Numbered from the stretch's first letter, positions 1-14,214 are shown. The stretch is 64,000 bases of DNA from Hyaloscypha bicolor E (GCF_002865645.1 NW_020194684.1:4441952-4505951); one strand, 5' to 3'. Notes: generated by a model from the letters alone, not told the origin. Translations and numbers: made by a program.

Positions 1-3000
1 GGATAAATTACGTGATATATTCATAAGTCTTTAAACCCTATAAAAGGCTTGTTTTGCTTTAGAAGTCCTATAAGCTATATGTTTCTTAAATCTGAGATTC
101 TCGTCGAAATACATTCTTATTTACTTAACTACTTTACTAGGGGAAACTAGTTCCCTATTAGGTAGTTTTAAGCTAGGTTTGTTCTTGGAATTATTAAAGT
201 AAATGAGCTCAGTCTTATCTATATTAAAGCTAATAGCATTTTTATTCCCTAGATTAACTATATTCTTTACTTCCCGCTCTAAAGTCTTAATATTCTTTTT
301 AAGGCTATTAGAAGCAGTAGTAAGGGTTATATTATCTAAATAGGACTTAAAACTAACGTTTACTAATTTAAATAGATCTCGGATATAGATTAGGAATAGT
401 ATAGGTAATATAGGACTCTCTTGTGAAATGCTAGTAAGTATAGACTTAAATGCTTCTATGCTATTATTAAAAGCTAGTCTTAATACTCGGTTATCTAGGA
501 ATAATAATACCCAGAGAATAAGGCTAGTAGGTAGTAGTAAACTAATTATAATCTGTAATAGCCTATTCTTGGACACGTGATTAAAGGCGCCTTTAATATC
601 TAGGAAGAAAGTACTAGTTTTCAGCTTATAGGACTTATTAGTCTCTACTTCATTCTATAGTAATAAAGCAGTATTAATAGCTAACTTATATAGCCTACCT
701 CCTATTTAGGAGGGGTATAATAGGTTACTAGTCTCGGCTAAATAACTAAGTCTCTTAGCTAATATTCTCTCAGAAACCTTCCCTAAGTAATTAAGTAAGG
801 AAATAACTCGATATGCTTTAGGTAGGGAATAGTTTGGTTTTCCTGATTTCTTTAGAATAAAGCTAGTAGCTTGTTTCCAGACTTTAGGGTAATACTCCTT
901 ATTAATAAATAAGGAATATAGCCTATAAAAAATGTCTGAAGTAGCTCTATAAGCGTGAACTATAATCTCTTGAGTAACTAAGTCTGGTCCTGGGGTTTTC
1001 CCCTTTATCTTAGAGGTACATGCTTATTCTAGCTCTATTTTGGATAGAATAGGCCAGTTCCACTTTAAACTAGGCCTATAGTTTATTAGGCTAATAGGCT
1101 CAGTATTAGGGGGTAGTGGGAAAAGCTTAGCTCTAAAGATATCATACTTCTCTTGGAAAGTCGACTTTAAATTACTATTACTACTATTACTACTATTTCC
1201 ACTATTACTACTTAAGATACTAGGGATCGGTTTATATAAGGTATCTTTAGTATATTTCATAGCTTTAAAAATTGACTGGGAGTCTTTATTCTCTAAGAAC
1301 TTATTCTAATGCGCTAGCTTAGCGCCTTTAATAGTAATAAAGTAGGTATTCTTTGCATTTTGGAGTTCTTGTTTATAGAGAGTATACCCTGAGGCTTTAG
1401 ACTTATGGCTATAGTATAGCATTGATTTACGTAAAGTCTTTAAGTCCTCATTCCACCAGGGTTTAGAATATAAACTAATAGTAGATTTTGGAATACTATT
1501 ACTAGCCGTATCTACTATTCTATTAGTAAAGTCTTTAGCTAATAGGTCTAGTTCATGGTTTCCAGGTATACTAGTAAGTGGAAAGGGCATATTATTAAGG
1601 CTACTAATAAGATAGCTTGTAAATTTAGCCCAGTCCGCTTTCCTAGTATTAAATCTGACTGGATTAGAACTAGAGCTATAAGTCGACTTACTAATAGTAA
1701 ATAGTACCCCAAAGTAATTAGAACCTAAGTCTGGTAATACTTGCCAGTCTTTAATCTTAGTTACTATTCTACTAGTAGCAAAACTTAAGTCTAATACGGA
1801 AGGAGTAGACATATTAGATCTATAGAAGGTACCTTCCCCTGGTTTATTTAATAGCCTTAGAGAATGGCTCTCTATATAGCTAATTAAATGAATTACATAA
1901 CTACTTTGAGGCCTTAGGGGATCCTACCAAGGATAATGTGTATTAAAATCGCCTAGTAATAAAGAGCTATTAAAGAGAGTAGTAGGTAAAATATCCTCTC
2001 TTAATATAGTTAATATACTATTAGGGTCTTCTGGGTAAATTGCATTATAGAAATTAATTAGCTACATTTTTAGTATACCTAGACTTAAGTCTATAATTAG
2101 GTAATCTGGATTACTTGGTGAGTTTTGAGCTAGGCTAGCCTGTAATTCACGGGCTATGTAAATTAAGGTTCTAGATCTCAAGGTACCGTAATTCGGGAGT
2201 ATTTAATAATAGCTCGAGTATATAATAGAATAATATTTCCGATTATTACTATCCCTTACTATTACCCATGGTTCCTGGATTACTAGGACTTTAATATCTA
2301 ATTCTATAGCTGTTTGCAAGACGTTTTTAGTAGTAGTTCCATTATGATTCACATTAAATTGTAGTACTTTTACGTAGTTACTCATTAATAGTAATAGTAG
2401 GAATCGAAGTAGTGGCTTGCTTTATAGCTAAGTAGACTTCACATAGCTTAGAACTAGCTAAATGTGTAGTACTTAAGTAATTGGAGCATTTGGTGATCAC
2501 GTGGGGGCATTTTTTACCCTTCTTTTTACAGATAGAGCAAAAATGGTTCTCAGTCACATGACTTTCCCCACATAGTAAACACATAGGTTCTCTTTTGCAA
2601 ATAGAATCTAAGTGCCCGTACCCTGCGCACCTAGTGCACTGTATAGTACTAGAGATAGTATGATATTTTACTACCTTAGCAGAGATTCCGGCTATAAGGA
2701 GTCTATTTTTAATAGCTCTATTAGCTTGGATCTCGGTAGGGAATGCCACTACTACTAAACCGGCTCGCTGGAGGCCTGAGTCTCTCTTTTCCTTAGAAGT
2801 GGCCCAATAAGGCTGGCCAATAGGCTCTAGTCCTTTATTAAAGGTCTTGATTTCTTCTAGGACTAAGTCCATTTTTTCGGGTGTATCAAACTCACGAATA
2901 GGTATACCGTGGATAATAACTTTATACCATGGTTCCCCTTTTTATATGCTTTTAACTAAGGGAAGCACTCTCTTTATAATCTCAATGTTTGAAACCAGAA

Positions 3001-4120
3001 AATCAGAGTTGAACTCCGGGGTGGTATTTACTATAATATTACCCCTTGAGGAAAGAGAGACCATAGAGATTACTAGTCCCTTGATTTCCTTAGAGCGGAA
3101 AGCAGTATTAAGCGAATTGCGAGTAGAAATAGCTGAAAAGGAAGTAGCCTGCTCTATATGAGCTAGTAGGAAGGTGTATTTCCTAGAGAGGGCTGTGTTT
3201 TTAGCATCACGTGTGCTATATAGACTAGTGTCACGAGCACTAGTATTAGTGCCACGAGCACTACCGCTACTAGTAAGTGTACTAGTGCCATTCCCTCCCT
3301 GATTTTTGGACTTAGTATGTAATACTAAAGTCCAGTCCGATGCTGAGTTTGTGGGTTCTTGACTAGCTACACTAGCCCAAGTAGGCTTAGCTTGTGTAGC
3401 TTGTGTAGGCTTTGTAGGGGCAGTTTTTGCTTGTGTTCTTGCTTGAATTTCGATCCGTTTAGTGGCATTTTCGAGGTTCGCTACTTGAGAGGCTAGTAGA
3501 GTACTAGTATGGCGGATACGGCCGAATTCAGTGTATTCCCTGAAGATTTCTACTAGATCTAGTAATCGAGATTATTGATTATAGGAAGTAGTAATACTAA
3601 TAGCCTTGACTATTAGTTCCCGGGCTTGGCGAATCAGTAATTTAGCTTCGTTCGAAGCTTGGTTCTGATATTAGTGGTGGTTTCCGTGGTTTTGGTGTTC
3701 CTTATCGATATCGCTATCGATATCGCTCGAGCTAGGGCCACGCTTTAGCCCGTTTAGTGTGCGGCTCTGTCGATTCGCACTAGCCTGATTAAGCTGAGAA
3801 AAAGGGGCTGCGAGTTCGTCTGAGGATATGGGGGTCGTGGTTAAATCGAAGGCGAACTGGGAACCTGGGGGGAATCGAGGTAATGGGGGGCTAGTAGGTA
3901 GCTCTAGCTCCGAGCTAGGGCTCTCAGGGAGCTCTCCGAGGTCCTGGGGGTCGATATTAGGGGGGCTGGAGCCCGGGGGGTCAGGGGGGGCCATTTAGCC
4001 GGCTCTAGTTCTACTTATAGTAGGTTCTAGAGCCTGGGGCTAAAGGGAGTAAGTGTATGGAGTGAGTTCTATAGGTAGGTGAAGTGTGTAACTGAAAGTA
4101 AGGGGGGTAAAAAACCGGAA
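1..4120 (-). mobile_element. Non-LTR retrotransposon (LINE, Tad/I-like), degraded, 3' end outside window
   Basis: Read on the minus strand from 4120 down, the order is an ORF1 N-terminus rich in Pro (3671-3994), zinc knuckles of an RNA-binding gag-like protein (2378-2872, CTRCAGYGH and CLLCGESH), an endonuclease start (2203-2385, LQFNVNHN and VIQEPWV), an endonuclease C-terminus (1306-1812), and reverse transcriptase (121-576, SPILPILFLIYIRDLF). The RT catalytic box reads SYLDN in place of YxDD, and many in-frame stops break ORF2. Order and motifs are those of fungal Tad-like LINEs. It is a dead copy. Confidence 0.88.
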
Positions 4121-4852
4121 AAAAAAAAGTTATATAAAAAGCTATGACCAAGCTAGTTTACTAAGATTAAAAACTCCTTCTAATAAGCCAGGACAAAGTC
4201 AACAGATTAGAGCTATACTAGCTACTAAGGCCCTTAAAGCTAAAGGAGCTAATATAGAACTAATCTGGGTTCCAGGGCATATAGATATAATAGGGAACAA
4301 AGAAGCAGACGAACTAGCTAAGCTAGGCACTACTTCTCCTATATTAGAACCTGAATTAGTAAAAACCTCCTTTGCTTTCCTAGGGGTTAAAATTAATAAA
4401 GTTAAGAAACTAGAGTATAGACTACTTTTAGAATCTTATACTAAACCGAAAACCCAGCTAGAATTATATAGTAATATATATCCGTGGAAAGTATCCAGAA
4501 AGATAAACCTACCTTTAGGAACTTTTAGGCCCCTAGCTAGTGCCTTCTTCCAGCTAAAGCTAGGCCACGGATATTTAAAGTCCTATTTATACAGGCTAGA
4601 ATATAACGTCTAATAACAAATGCAAATACGGAAGGACTAATGTATTATAAAGCACACTTCTTTTATTAACTACATACTATATAGGGGAGAAATGACTTAG
4701 AGGCTATTTAGTTTATTTAAAGGGGAGCTTAGAGCTAGTGCTTTTAACCTACGACTACTATTACGACACTGGAAATTGGGATATTACATATACTAGTATT
4801 CTTAAAAGAGAACTAGTATTATATATAAGAAAATGGCATATTAAGCAAAGCG

Positions 4853-4926
4853 TGGAAGTGGAAGAAGTAGAAGAAGTAGAAGAAGTGGAAGAAGTAGAAG
4901 AAGTGGAAGAAGTGGAAGAAGTGGAA
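4853..4926 (+). repeat. GAAGTA/GAAGTGGAA trinucleotide-type microsatellite
   Basis: Alternating GAAGTA and GAAGAAGTG units, read in one frame as a Val-Glu-Glu repeat. It lies in the LINE 3' region. The short open frame around it (4738-4953) is an artefact of the repeat. Confidence 0.9.
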
Positions 4927-5193
4927 ATTAAGAAGGAAATAGAGAGGAAATAGGGGAGGAAATAGGGGAGGAAATAGGAGAAGGGGAATAGGGAAAAAGG
5001 GAAAAGGGAAATAGGGAGTAGGAGAGGAATTACGATTTATACTTATTTTTTCTTTATTTCCTTAAGTTTTTGTTTCAGGGATATCCCCAACTATTTACTA
5101 CCTATATTGGAATTTGGGCCTGCATATAAGCTACTGAGACTCACGCTAGCTTAGCTAGCCGTGCTATATAGTTCCTAAACTAATAAAGCACGT

Positions 5194-5219
5194 TAAAAAA
5201 AAAAAAAAAAAAAAAAAAA
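5194..5219 (+). repeat. Poly(A) tract at LINE 3' end
   Basis: An uninterrupted run of A immediately after an AATAAA-containing 3' UTR and immediately before Gypsy sequence homologous to 42190 onwards. It marks a target-primed insertion end. Confidence 0.85.
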
Positions 5220-7096
5220 CTTATATTTATAAAAAGATATATACTTAATAAAAGTAATTAATATAGGCTCTTTGGGCTTTTTTTTAGAAGTATATTTCTT
5301 AGAAATATATAAAAATATAATACTAGAAGTAAACTTAGCTAAAATAGCTCTTATTTTTTTATATTTCTTAATATTCTTATATATAGCCTTAATTTATTAA
5401 TTATTAGTAATATAGTATTAAGTAAAGCAAGTAGTATTAATAGAAGAATTATTATAATATATATATACTAATTTCTAAAACCTTAGTAAAAGCTTCTTAT
5501 TTAGTTTATACTTAATATCTTAAAAACTAATATTGCCTTCTATAAATAATTATAAAAAGAAAATATAAAACTCTCAAAATACTTAACTAAAGTATATTTA
5601 AAACTTACTAAAATTATAATAAGTATTTTATATTTTATTAGAATTAGAATATAGTTTCTTTAAATAGAAATAGAAATCTAAAAACTAATAATACTAATTT
5701 GAACTATTTTTATTTATATAAGAATTAGTTAAGGTAAAAGTATTACTAATAAGTTTATTAGAAATATAAATTAGTATTTCCTTATAGCTTATTATTAATC
5801 TAAACTAGCCAGTTATTAAAAATAGTATAATTTCTAATAAAGAGAATTAGATTTAGAAGCTTAGTAATTCTAGTATTTTTAAAAGAAGTATAAGATATAA
5901 GAAATCCTAAATAAGACTAGGCGGGAAATAATTCGGAATTCTTTAGAAAGAAGTTTAAAATAGCCGGAACTATAGAAATAATAAAAGTAACTAGAGCTAT
6001 TATAAGCCGATTTATTATAGCTATATAATATTTAATATTATCTTCGAGTTTAGTATTATAGAGCTTAATATTCTCGAAAATAGCTTTATTATAATTATAG
6101 GTATTTTTATATAAAATAGCTCTTTAGATATTTTTCTAATAATTCTTTATAATAATATTAATATCTAAAAATAAGATATTAGATTTCTTAGCCCATTTAT
6201 ATAACTCTTTAATAATAATATAATTATTAGTTTCTAGAAGCTTTATAATAAAAGTAAAGAATTCTATTTTATAGACTTATTTATAAATTTTCTAGAAATA
6301 CTAATAAGATATTTAATTCGAGAAAGGCTATTAATAGAATAACCTGAACTAATAAGAGCTTTACTAGAAGCTTTAGCAGAAATTAATATAATTTCTGGTT
6401 ATATAATATTCTAGAAAATTAATCTATTATACTTTTTCTCTATTATATTTTCTCTAATAGTTTTATTACTAGTATATATATAAGGCCTATAAGATTATAG
6501 AATAGGGCTTAAGAATAATAATTAGATTACTAGCCTATAAATACTTATTATTCTAAGACTTAATTAAAAAGTAGCCTTTATTTAAAGTTCTTTAATTTTC
6601 GGATTTTCGGAAAGATTTCTAATATATTACTAGTATATATTTATAAAAATATAAATATCTAATTCCTCTAAGAATTCTAAAGCTTTTTGCTTTTATTATT
6701 CTAGAATCTATTACTTATATTTCTAAGATTCCGTTATTTTAGTAATACTTATATTACTAATAGTTCTAAATTAGTTTATTTCAAATCCTTTATAGAATTA
6801 AAGAAAATAAGCTTTAAATACTATTATAAATATAATATTTAGAATTTAGAAAGCAAGATAAAAAGTCTTTTATAAAAATAATTCAAAGCTAAAAAAGATA
6901 AAACTAGAATATAGGAAGCTATAAAGAAATATATATATCTTATAATATACTAGTCCCGAAGGAGGCTTAGTTTTCTAAATATCTCTAGTATATTTCAAAT
7001 ATATTTCTCTAATAAGGCGGCCGTATTATATATATCTAGAAAATATCTAATATTTAGTAAAATATTTCAGATATTAGGTATCTGGGAATTATAATA
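5219..7096 (-). mobile_element. Ty3/Gypsy family 1 fragment: gag part plus 5' LTR (6822-7096)
   Basis: This stretch is collinear with 42190-44095 of the full element at 37393-44095, in the same orientation. It carries the same gag relic and a whole LTR at 6822-7096 that ends in TCTGGGAATT like the reference LTR. It is heavily C-to-T and G-to-A converted and has no usable frame. Its left side is cut by the LINE poly(A), its right side abuts Gypsy family 2 sequence at 7097. Confidence 0.82.
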
Positions 7097-8322
7097 ATTA
7101 TAATATATAGCTATAGTTTTTTAAAGCTTCTAGATAAGCTTATTATTTAGGTTATTTTTAAGGTTTTATAAGTTAATATTTCTATTTATTATATATCTTA
7201 GAAATAAAATATAGAATTTCTAAAAGATCTAGTCTTTTTTTATAAATAACTTCTTAAAGGCTTACTAAATATTATATTTCTTATTCGGGTTATTATATAG
7301 CTTCTCTAATAGTCTTATATATATATTAATTATTCTAGTTTAGATAAAAAGAGATTAGTATAAGAATATAACTATTTATATAACCGGAAATATAAATAAT
7401 CTAGAGATTTTCTATCTAGTAAGTATTAGAGTTATTATAAAGCTTATTCTTAATCTAAACTAACTAATTATTAAAAGTAATATTATTTTTAGTTATATTT
7501 TTAAAAATAAAAGAATTAGAAAGTTTAATTAAATATTTATTTTCTGAAATAAAGAAACTAGTTATTTCTATAAGTTATATAATAAGCTTCTTAATAATAG
7601 CTTTATTCTTTTATAGAACTTACTTAATTTCTCTTAGCTAATTATAATAATTCTTATTATAGGTAAGAATATTATATATCTTTAGAATTAGTTTAATAAT
7701 CTTCTTATATAAAGCTTCTAGATTCCGGAATAATTCTTAAAAGTTTGCCTTTAATAAAATAAGTTTCTTTTTTTCTTAATTCTCTAAAAAAGAATATCTT
7801 TCTTATTATAAATATTAATAAAATATTTAAATCTCTCAGAAAACTTAATAAAAGGCTCTAGTTTACTTTCTAGTAATATACTAGTAGTATTTTATATTAT
7901 AGCTTCTTTTAACTTATCTAGTTATTCCGGGAATTACTTTCTTATAAATCTTTATTTAGTAATAAGATTACTAGCCTATTTACTTACCTAGTTATTCTAG
8001 GGCTTTCTTTTATTCTAATATTAGTTAACTAGTATAGAAGTAGCTATAATATATTATATTTATATTTATTAAAAACTAATTAGGTAAGTATTATTTAAAT
8101 TCTTTATAAAATTAAGAAATAAGTAAGCTTTAAATTATATTATAAATATAAAATCTAAAGCCTAGAAAATATAGTTAGATTATTTCTATTTTAATAATTC
8201 AAAGCTAAAAAAAGAAAAAAATCTCGAAGAAGCCTCGGATTTAAATAATTATAAGCTATATATAGGCCTATATACTAGCTTAAGCTCGGGATTATATATA
8301 ATTATTAGATAACTATAATAAT
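7097..8322 (-). mobile_element. Ty3/Gypsy family 2 fragment: gag part plus partial LTR (from 8138)
   Basis: Collinear with 21491-22760 of the intact family 2 element, starting exactly at the end of the family 1 LTR. The LTR begins at 8138 and loses similarity after about 8322. It is more AT-rich than the 16697-22856 copy, so it is either older or mutated in more cycles. Confidence 0.78.
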
Positions 8323-11300
8323 AAAATAGTATTTCTAATATTTTTATATTATTCTTAAATTATTTACTAAACTATAATTATTTCTATTAATAAAAAAGTT
8401 TTTTATAAGATATTTATTTATAAAACTATTAAGCTATTTAGTAAATATATTTAAAATAATAATAATATAAAAGCAAGTTTTAATATTTAAAAAACTTATT
8501 TTTTCTATTATATTATAAGTCCTAAAATAATATATTAAAATAATTAAATAATTATAAATATATTTTCTCAGTTATATTTATATAATTAAACTAATATAAA
8601 AATAAAAAACTTAATTACTAGAAGCTAAATAGAAAATTAGTATTATGAAAAAGAAATAAAAAAACTATTATATTAGAATAAAATATAAGTTTATAATTTA
8701 GAAGCTTATAATATTCGAAAAACTATAAAATATATTTATAATTTCTAGATTTCTAATTTATTTCTTATCTAATAAATTTTTTTTTATTTAATTTAGATAT
8801 ATTATAGAAATAAGAATTTTCTATTATAGCTTTCTATTTAATATCCGGATTAATATTAATAGATATTATTAAAAAGCTATTAGTATTATATATTTAATTA
8901 ATTCTTTTTATAAATAAGATATTACTTATTTAATATAGACTTATTATAAGCTCTAATTTATAATTTAATTTAATATAAATCCAGTAATTTTTTTTATTAA
9001 TTATAAAGCTATAAAAAGAATTTATAATTAAATAAGCTTAAATACTTCTAATATAAAATTAGTATATATTTTAATATATTTTAGTTAATTTAATTTAAAT
9101 ATTTATTATTATTTAAAATACTTAAATATTATACTAGATATATTCTTATATTTTAAGGCTATTAAAAAGACTAATATTTTAAATAATAATAAATTTAAAT
9201 ATATTATATTTATTACTAAAATAATAATTAACCCGGAATTTAGGTAAAAGCTTATTAATAGCTTCTAGAGAAATTCGGAATTTATAAAAGCCTTAGAAAT
9301 ACTAAATATAAAAAAGAATAATATATTAAAATAAGTACTAAAAATTAATATCTCTTTTTAAATAAAAGAAGGCCTTTTTTATTATATTATTAATAACTAA
9401 TTCCGATTTTATATATTTAAACAAATAATAAAAAATATCTTATATTTTACTTATAATAAGTTTTATTTTAATATAAAATAAATCTTATATAAATTAGATA
9501 AGTTCTATATCTTCTAACTAATAAAATACCTCGAAAATTATATTAAATACTATTTAGCTTATTTCTTTAATAAAATATTAAGAGAATATTTCTAATTTTA
9601 TATTATATTATAATAATGAATTTTATTCTAGTACTTCTAGTTATTTTAGCTATTAGCTCTTAAAAAATTAATAATTTTAATAATTTTAATTATATAATAA
9701 TATAATTATATAAAACTAGTAAGAAAATACTATTAATACTAGAATATAATAAATAGAAAATAGAAAAATAAGCTATTATTTCTATAATAATATAATTATT
9801 TTATAATTAGAGAATTTCTAAAAGCTTAATATTAAACTATAATAGAAAGTTTATTTCTAATTTCTAATTTCTAGAAATAAGCTTTTATAATATTAGATAT
9901 AAAACTACTTATATTAATTATATAATATCTCTAGATAAATAAGGCCTTAAAATAAAAGAATTAAACTATTAAAATCGGCTTTTAATATTAAATTATAATA
10001 TATTTATTTCTAGAATAATTAAGTTTTATAATTTTATTTTAAGCTAAACTAAATAATATATATATAATAATAATTTAGATATTTCTAAATAAGTTTATTA
10101 GAGGCTTTAAACTTATAATAAATCTAATATTATTTATAACTAAAACCTAATAGAAACTATCTAATATTATTTATAAGCTATATTAATAAAATATAGAAGT
10201 TATTATTAATTTTATAAATAATATAGCTAGAAAGTATTATAATACAAAATATAAGCTAATTATAATAGATATTAGTAATTAAATATTATTAAAACTTTAT
10301 TAAAGATATTGCTTTTCTAATAACTCGAATAGAAAACTATTAAAATAAAAAATATAACTATTTTTTATTTTTTATTAAATAGAAAAGCTTATTTATAAGT
10401 TAGAATTACTAATTAGCTAAAATATTTATTTATTTGTTTTAATAATATACTTATAATTAATACTAAAGAACTATAACTTATTTAATAAAGAATTTATTAA
10501 GAATATATAATCTATAAAAAGTATTAAAAGAAATAATAAAAATTAAAGAAGCTAAAAGCTAGAATAAGTAATTAATAAGAAATATATTTATTATAATAAT
10601 AAAGAAAACCTAAAATATCTTATTAAATATTTAAATTAGAATAATAAATATAACTAGTAGTTTCTTATTAAATTACTAAAAAATATAAAGAAACTAATAT
10701 AAAACTATAAAAGTAAACTAATAATAAAGCTAGCTCTTTATTATTATAATTATACCAGAAAATAATAATAATAATAAAATATATATTATTATTAAATATT
10801 CTTTTTCTTATAAATACTATATAATATTTTTATTTTTATTATAAAATAATTAAATCTAATTTAATAATCTATTATAACTCTTTATAAAAACGAAACTATT
10901 TATATATATAATTTTTATTATTTATTAACTTATCTTATATATTATAACTTATAAATATATTCTAATATATATATTTTTTATTATTAAACTAAAACCATAT
11001 ATAATTCCAAATAATAATATAATAATATTCTAATTATAAATATAAATAATAGCCTAGCTATTATATTATTATATTAATAATAAATTAAAGTTTAATCTTA
11101 TATTTAAGTTAATAAATATTAAAAAATACTTTAGTTTTTATAATAATTCTATTAAATTTTTTAATAAGTATTATAAGCTAAATACTAATATAAAAGCCTA
11201 ATTTAATTAAATTTATAAATATTTCTATTATAATAAATACTTTTATTATAATAAAACTAATACTTCTATAATAAAATTAAATAAATATAAGAAAAGTGGT

Positions 11301-13153
11301 TATATTAATATTAAGTAATTAAACTTTAAAAAGCAGGAACTAGATTAATTTCTAAAGACTAGAATTAAAATTAATAATAAACTACTTTAAAAAATAAAGT
11401 AAACTAGTTAATAAATTCTTAATATAAATAATAGAAAATATAATAATAATATTAAGGAAATTATTTGTAAAATCCGAAAAACTTATTATAATATTACTAT
11501 TAATAATATTATATTTCTTTTTTATATAAATTCTTATTTATTTAGTTTAGTATTAATAATAAAACTATTATTAAAGTATATAATCAGGCTTTATATAAAT
11601 TTATATTTAAGTAAAATAATAAGATTTTAATAAAATAATAAATTATAATTATAAAAAACTAATAAGTTATATTATATTATTAAAATATAATTAAAATTAT
11701 TTTATTTTATTTTATATTAATTCCTAATAAACTATATTATTATTTTTTAATTCCTAGAAAAAGTAATAATAACTATAATAATAATAAGAATATTTTAGCT
11801 AAAAAGTAATTATTTAATTAATAAGTCTAATATAATATTATTATTAGAAATATAAAATAAGAAATTATTAAGAATATAAAATAGGAAACTATTAAAATAA
11901 TTAAAAATATAAAAGTTATTATTTTAAAATATAAATATTTTAAAGCATTACTAGAATATATTAAAATAATAAAAAGTAAATTTAAGAATAAAACTATAAA
12001 GAAAATATATAATATTTCCCCGGATTTTATATTAATATAAAAGAACTTATTTATAGAGAATTTAGAAAAGAAAAAATAAGTATATATATATTTTATTAAA
12101 TTATTTTAAATTATTTTTAGAAAATTATTATAATACTTTTATATTTATATTTCTATATATATATTATAAAACTTTCTTTAGTTTTTAGTAATTAAAGTAT
12201 ACTAATAACTTATAACTTTGTATTTTTAGTTTTTAGTAATTAAATAAATATATTTATAATATCTAATTATATTTCTAGTCTTTAATAATCTTAGAAATAT
12301 AATTATATAATACTTATAATAACTAGATTCTAGTTCTAAGTAATTAGAAAAATAGTAAAACTTATTATAATAATTCTTTTTATTTAATTAGCTATTTTTT
12401 TTTAGTATTTATTTTTATATTTTTATTATAATAAAAATATTACTAGTATTTTTAATAACAGTAATTATTATATTAATATATTATATTAATATAATATAAT
12501 ATAAATAATATCTTAGAAATAATATTTCTTTTATATAGTAATTAATTATTTTTTATTTTTTATTTAACTTATTTCTTTTATATAATAAAAGTCTAAATAA
12601 GTAATAATAAAATCTTTAGATATTAGAAAAGAAATAAGAATATAATTATCTAGTAATTTCTTTTATATATTTATAAATTATATATTTTAGAGAATTTAAA
12701 AAAGATAAGAAAAATGGCTTATAAGTTTAGAATATATTATTACTAAAATATTATTACTAGAATATTATTATTAAAGTTTATAATATTTGTTATAAGATAA
12801 TTAATAAAATTATAATTAATATTAAATAAGCTAGCTTTAATAAAGGAATTCTAGTTTAAAGAAATATAAGATTTATAGCTCTTTTTATTATAAATAAGAA
12901 TTAATTAATAGTTTTATATTATAAAAAAGCTTATTAATAATTAATTATAATAACTTATTTATTTTAATAAAAATTAATATAAATATATAATTTCTAATTA
13001 AAGTATTAACTAATAATTTTTATTTATTTATTTAAAAGTAATTAATTATAAAAAGCTTAAATTTAATATTAATTCTTATATAAAAAGTATTTTATAAATT
13101 AAATATAAATTAAAGTCTTTAATATAATATAATTATTATAAATATAATATTTA
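8323..13153. other. Very AT-rich, RIP-degraded repeat relics without a recognisable gene
   Basis: Almost all A and T, with no frame of any length. The one stretch with a hint of ancestry is about 10500-12150 on the plus strand, listed separately. Otherwise I see nothing that can be assigned. Confidence 0.7.
10500..12150 (+). pseudogene. Possible LTR-element gag/protease relic
   Basis: Translation on the plus strand has fewer stops than its surroundings. Near 11281-11320 it has a pattern (YKKSGYINIK then stop) that would fit a zinc knuckle whose Cys and His became Tyr through C-to-T changes. It could equally be chance in AT-rich DNA. I do not assign a family. Confidence 0.25.
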
Positions 13154-13540
13154 TATTATAGCTTTATAAAGAAAGTTTATAAATAAAGTACTTGTAAGAA
13201 AACTAAACTAAAAAAAAAAAAGCCTCGAGTTAAAGTTCCTTAAATATTTATAGTTTCTTACTTATAGCTTAGCCTAATAAGGCTTAGTATTCTAAATTCC
13301 CTAATATATAGCTTTTCTTAATAATATAATATAATTATATATAACTATTAGATAATTATAAATATCTAGATATCTAAATATTTAAATATTTAAATAATAA
13401 ACTAAATAAAATATAAAACTATAATATTACTTTCTTTTTTAGAAAAAGCTTATTTTTAAATAAATAAATATTATAGAATTATTATTTAAATTATTATAGT
13501 TTTTTATTTTATTTTTTTTAGGCTTATATCTAATTAATTA
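13154..13540 (-). mobile_element. Gypsy family 3 LTR (13154-13436) with adjoining internal 3' end
   Basis: The LTR-like part matches 14215-14588 with a gap. It is followed by the same internal start (polypurine tract region, then GAAAAAGCTT) as at 14589-14700. A degraded second copy of the family's 3' end. Confidence 0.7.
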
Positions 13541-13546
13541 ATTTCT

Positions 13547-13762
13547 TATTATAAATATAATATTTAGGATTTAGAAAATAAAATAAAAGATTTCTTATAA
13601 AAATAATTTAAAATTAAAAAAAGAAAACTAGAATATAAAAAGCTATAAAGAAATATATATATTTTATAATATACTAGTTCTAAAAAGACTTAGTTTTTTT
13701 TTAAATATTTCTAGTATATTTCAAGTATATTTTTCTAGTAAAGTAATTATATTATATATATT
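13547..13762 (-). mobile_element. Gypsy family 1 LTR fragment
   Basis: Matches the first three quarters of the LTR at 43823-44095, heavily C-to-T converted. It loses similarity after about 13762. Confidence 0.7.
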
Positions 13763-14214
13763 TAGAAAATAATAAAATATAAGTAATAAAATATAAATAA
13801 TTATATTAATTAATTATATTAGTTAATAAAGTTAAAAACTAAATTATAATATTACTTTTTCTTTTAAAATAAATATAAAATATGTAATATAATAAAGTAT
13901 TATATAAATAATTAAAATAAAATATAAAATATAAAATAAAATATAAAGTAAAATATAGAAATATAATTAATTTCAAGAACTAATTCTTATTAAGAAACTA
14001 ATTAATACTTATTTCCTAAGTTTATATATTTTTATATATAAAATCTAGTATTTTACTAGATATATAAAAGTATTAGTTCTAATTAGGAAATATAATTTTA
14101 TATAAGTACTAATCTAATTAGGCTATTAAATCTAGCTAAATACTTATTATTAATATATATATTATAATAAGCTTATTTCCGAGCTTTATAAAAGCTATTA
14201 ATTTATTTAATTTC
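13763..14214. other. AT-rich relic flanking Gypsy 3, with a Gypsy 1-like internal end
   Basis: The last 40 bases (AAGCTTATTTCCGAGC to ATTTC) match the inside edge of family 1 next to its 3' LTR (near 37680-37730). That sequence resumes after the Gypsy 3 insertion at 23946. So a family 1-like copy was the target of Gypsy 3. The rest shows nothing assignable. Confidence 0.6.

Larger units (their letters stand above)
4131..5219 (+). mobile_element. LINE 3' fragment: RNase H domain, C-terminal tail, poly(A)
   Basis: An ATG-less open frame at 4131-4613 carries an RNase H C-terminal block (LIWVPGHIDIIGNKEADELAKL) followed by the usual LINE C-terminal region. A frameshift near 4613 separates it from a CKYG cysteine motif, then degraded tail sequence. 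The 3' UTR holds a GAAGTA/GAAGTG microsatellite, AATAAA just before 5190, and a poly(A) run at 5194-5219. The fragment is 5'-truncated where it meets the opposite-strand LINE near 4121-4131. The poly(A) lands directly in Gypsy family 1 gag sequence. Confidence 0.85.

Noticed and set aside
4738..4953. Plus-strand frame with a Val-Glu-Glu repeat
   Set aside because: A product of the GAAGTA/GAAGTG microsatellite in a LINE 3' region, not a gene.
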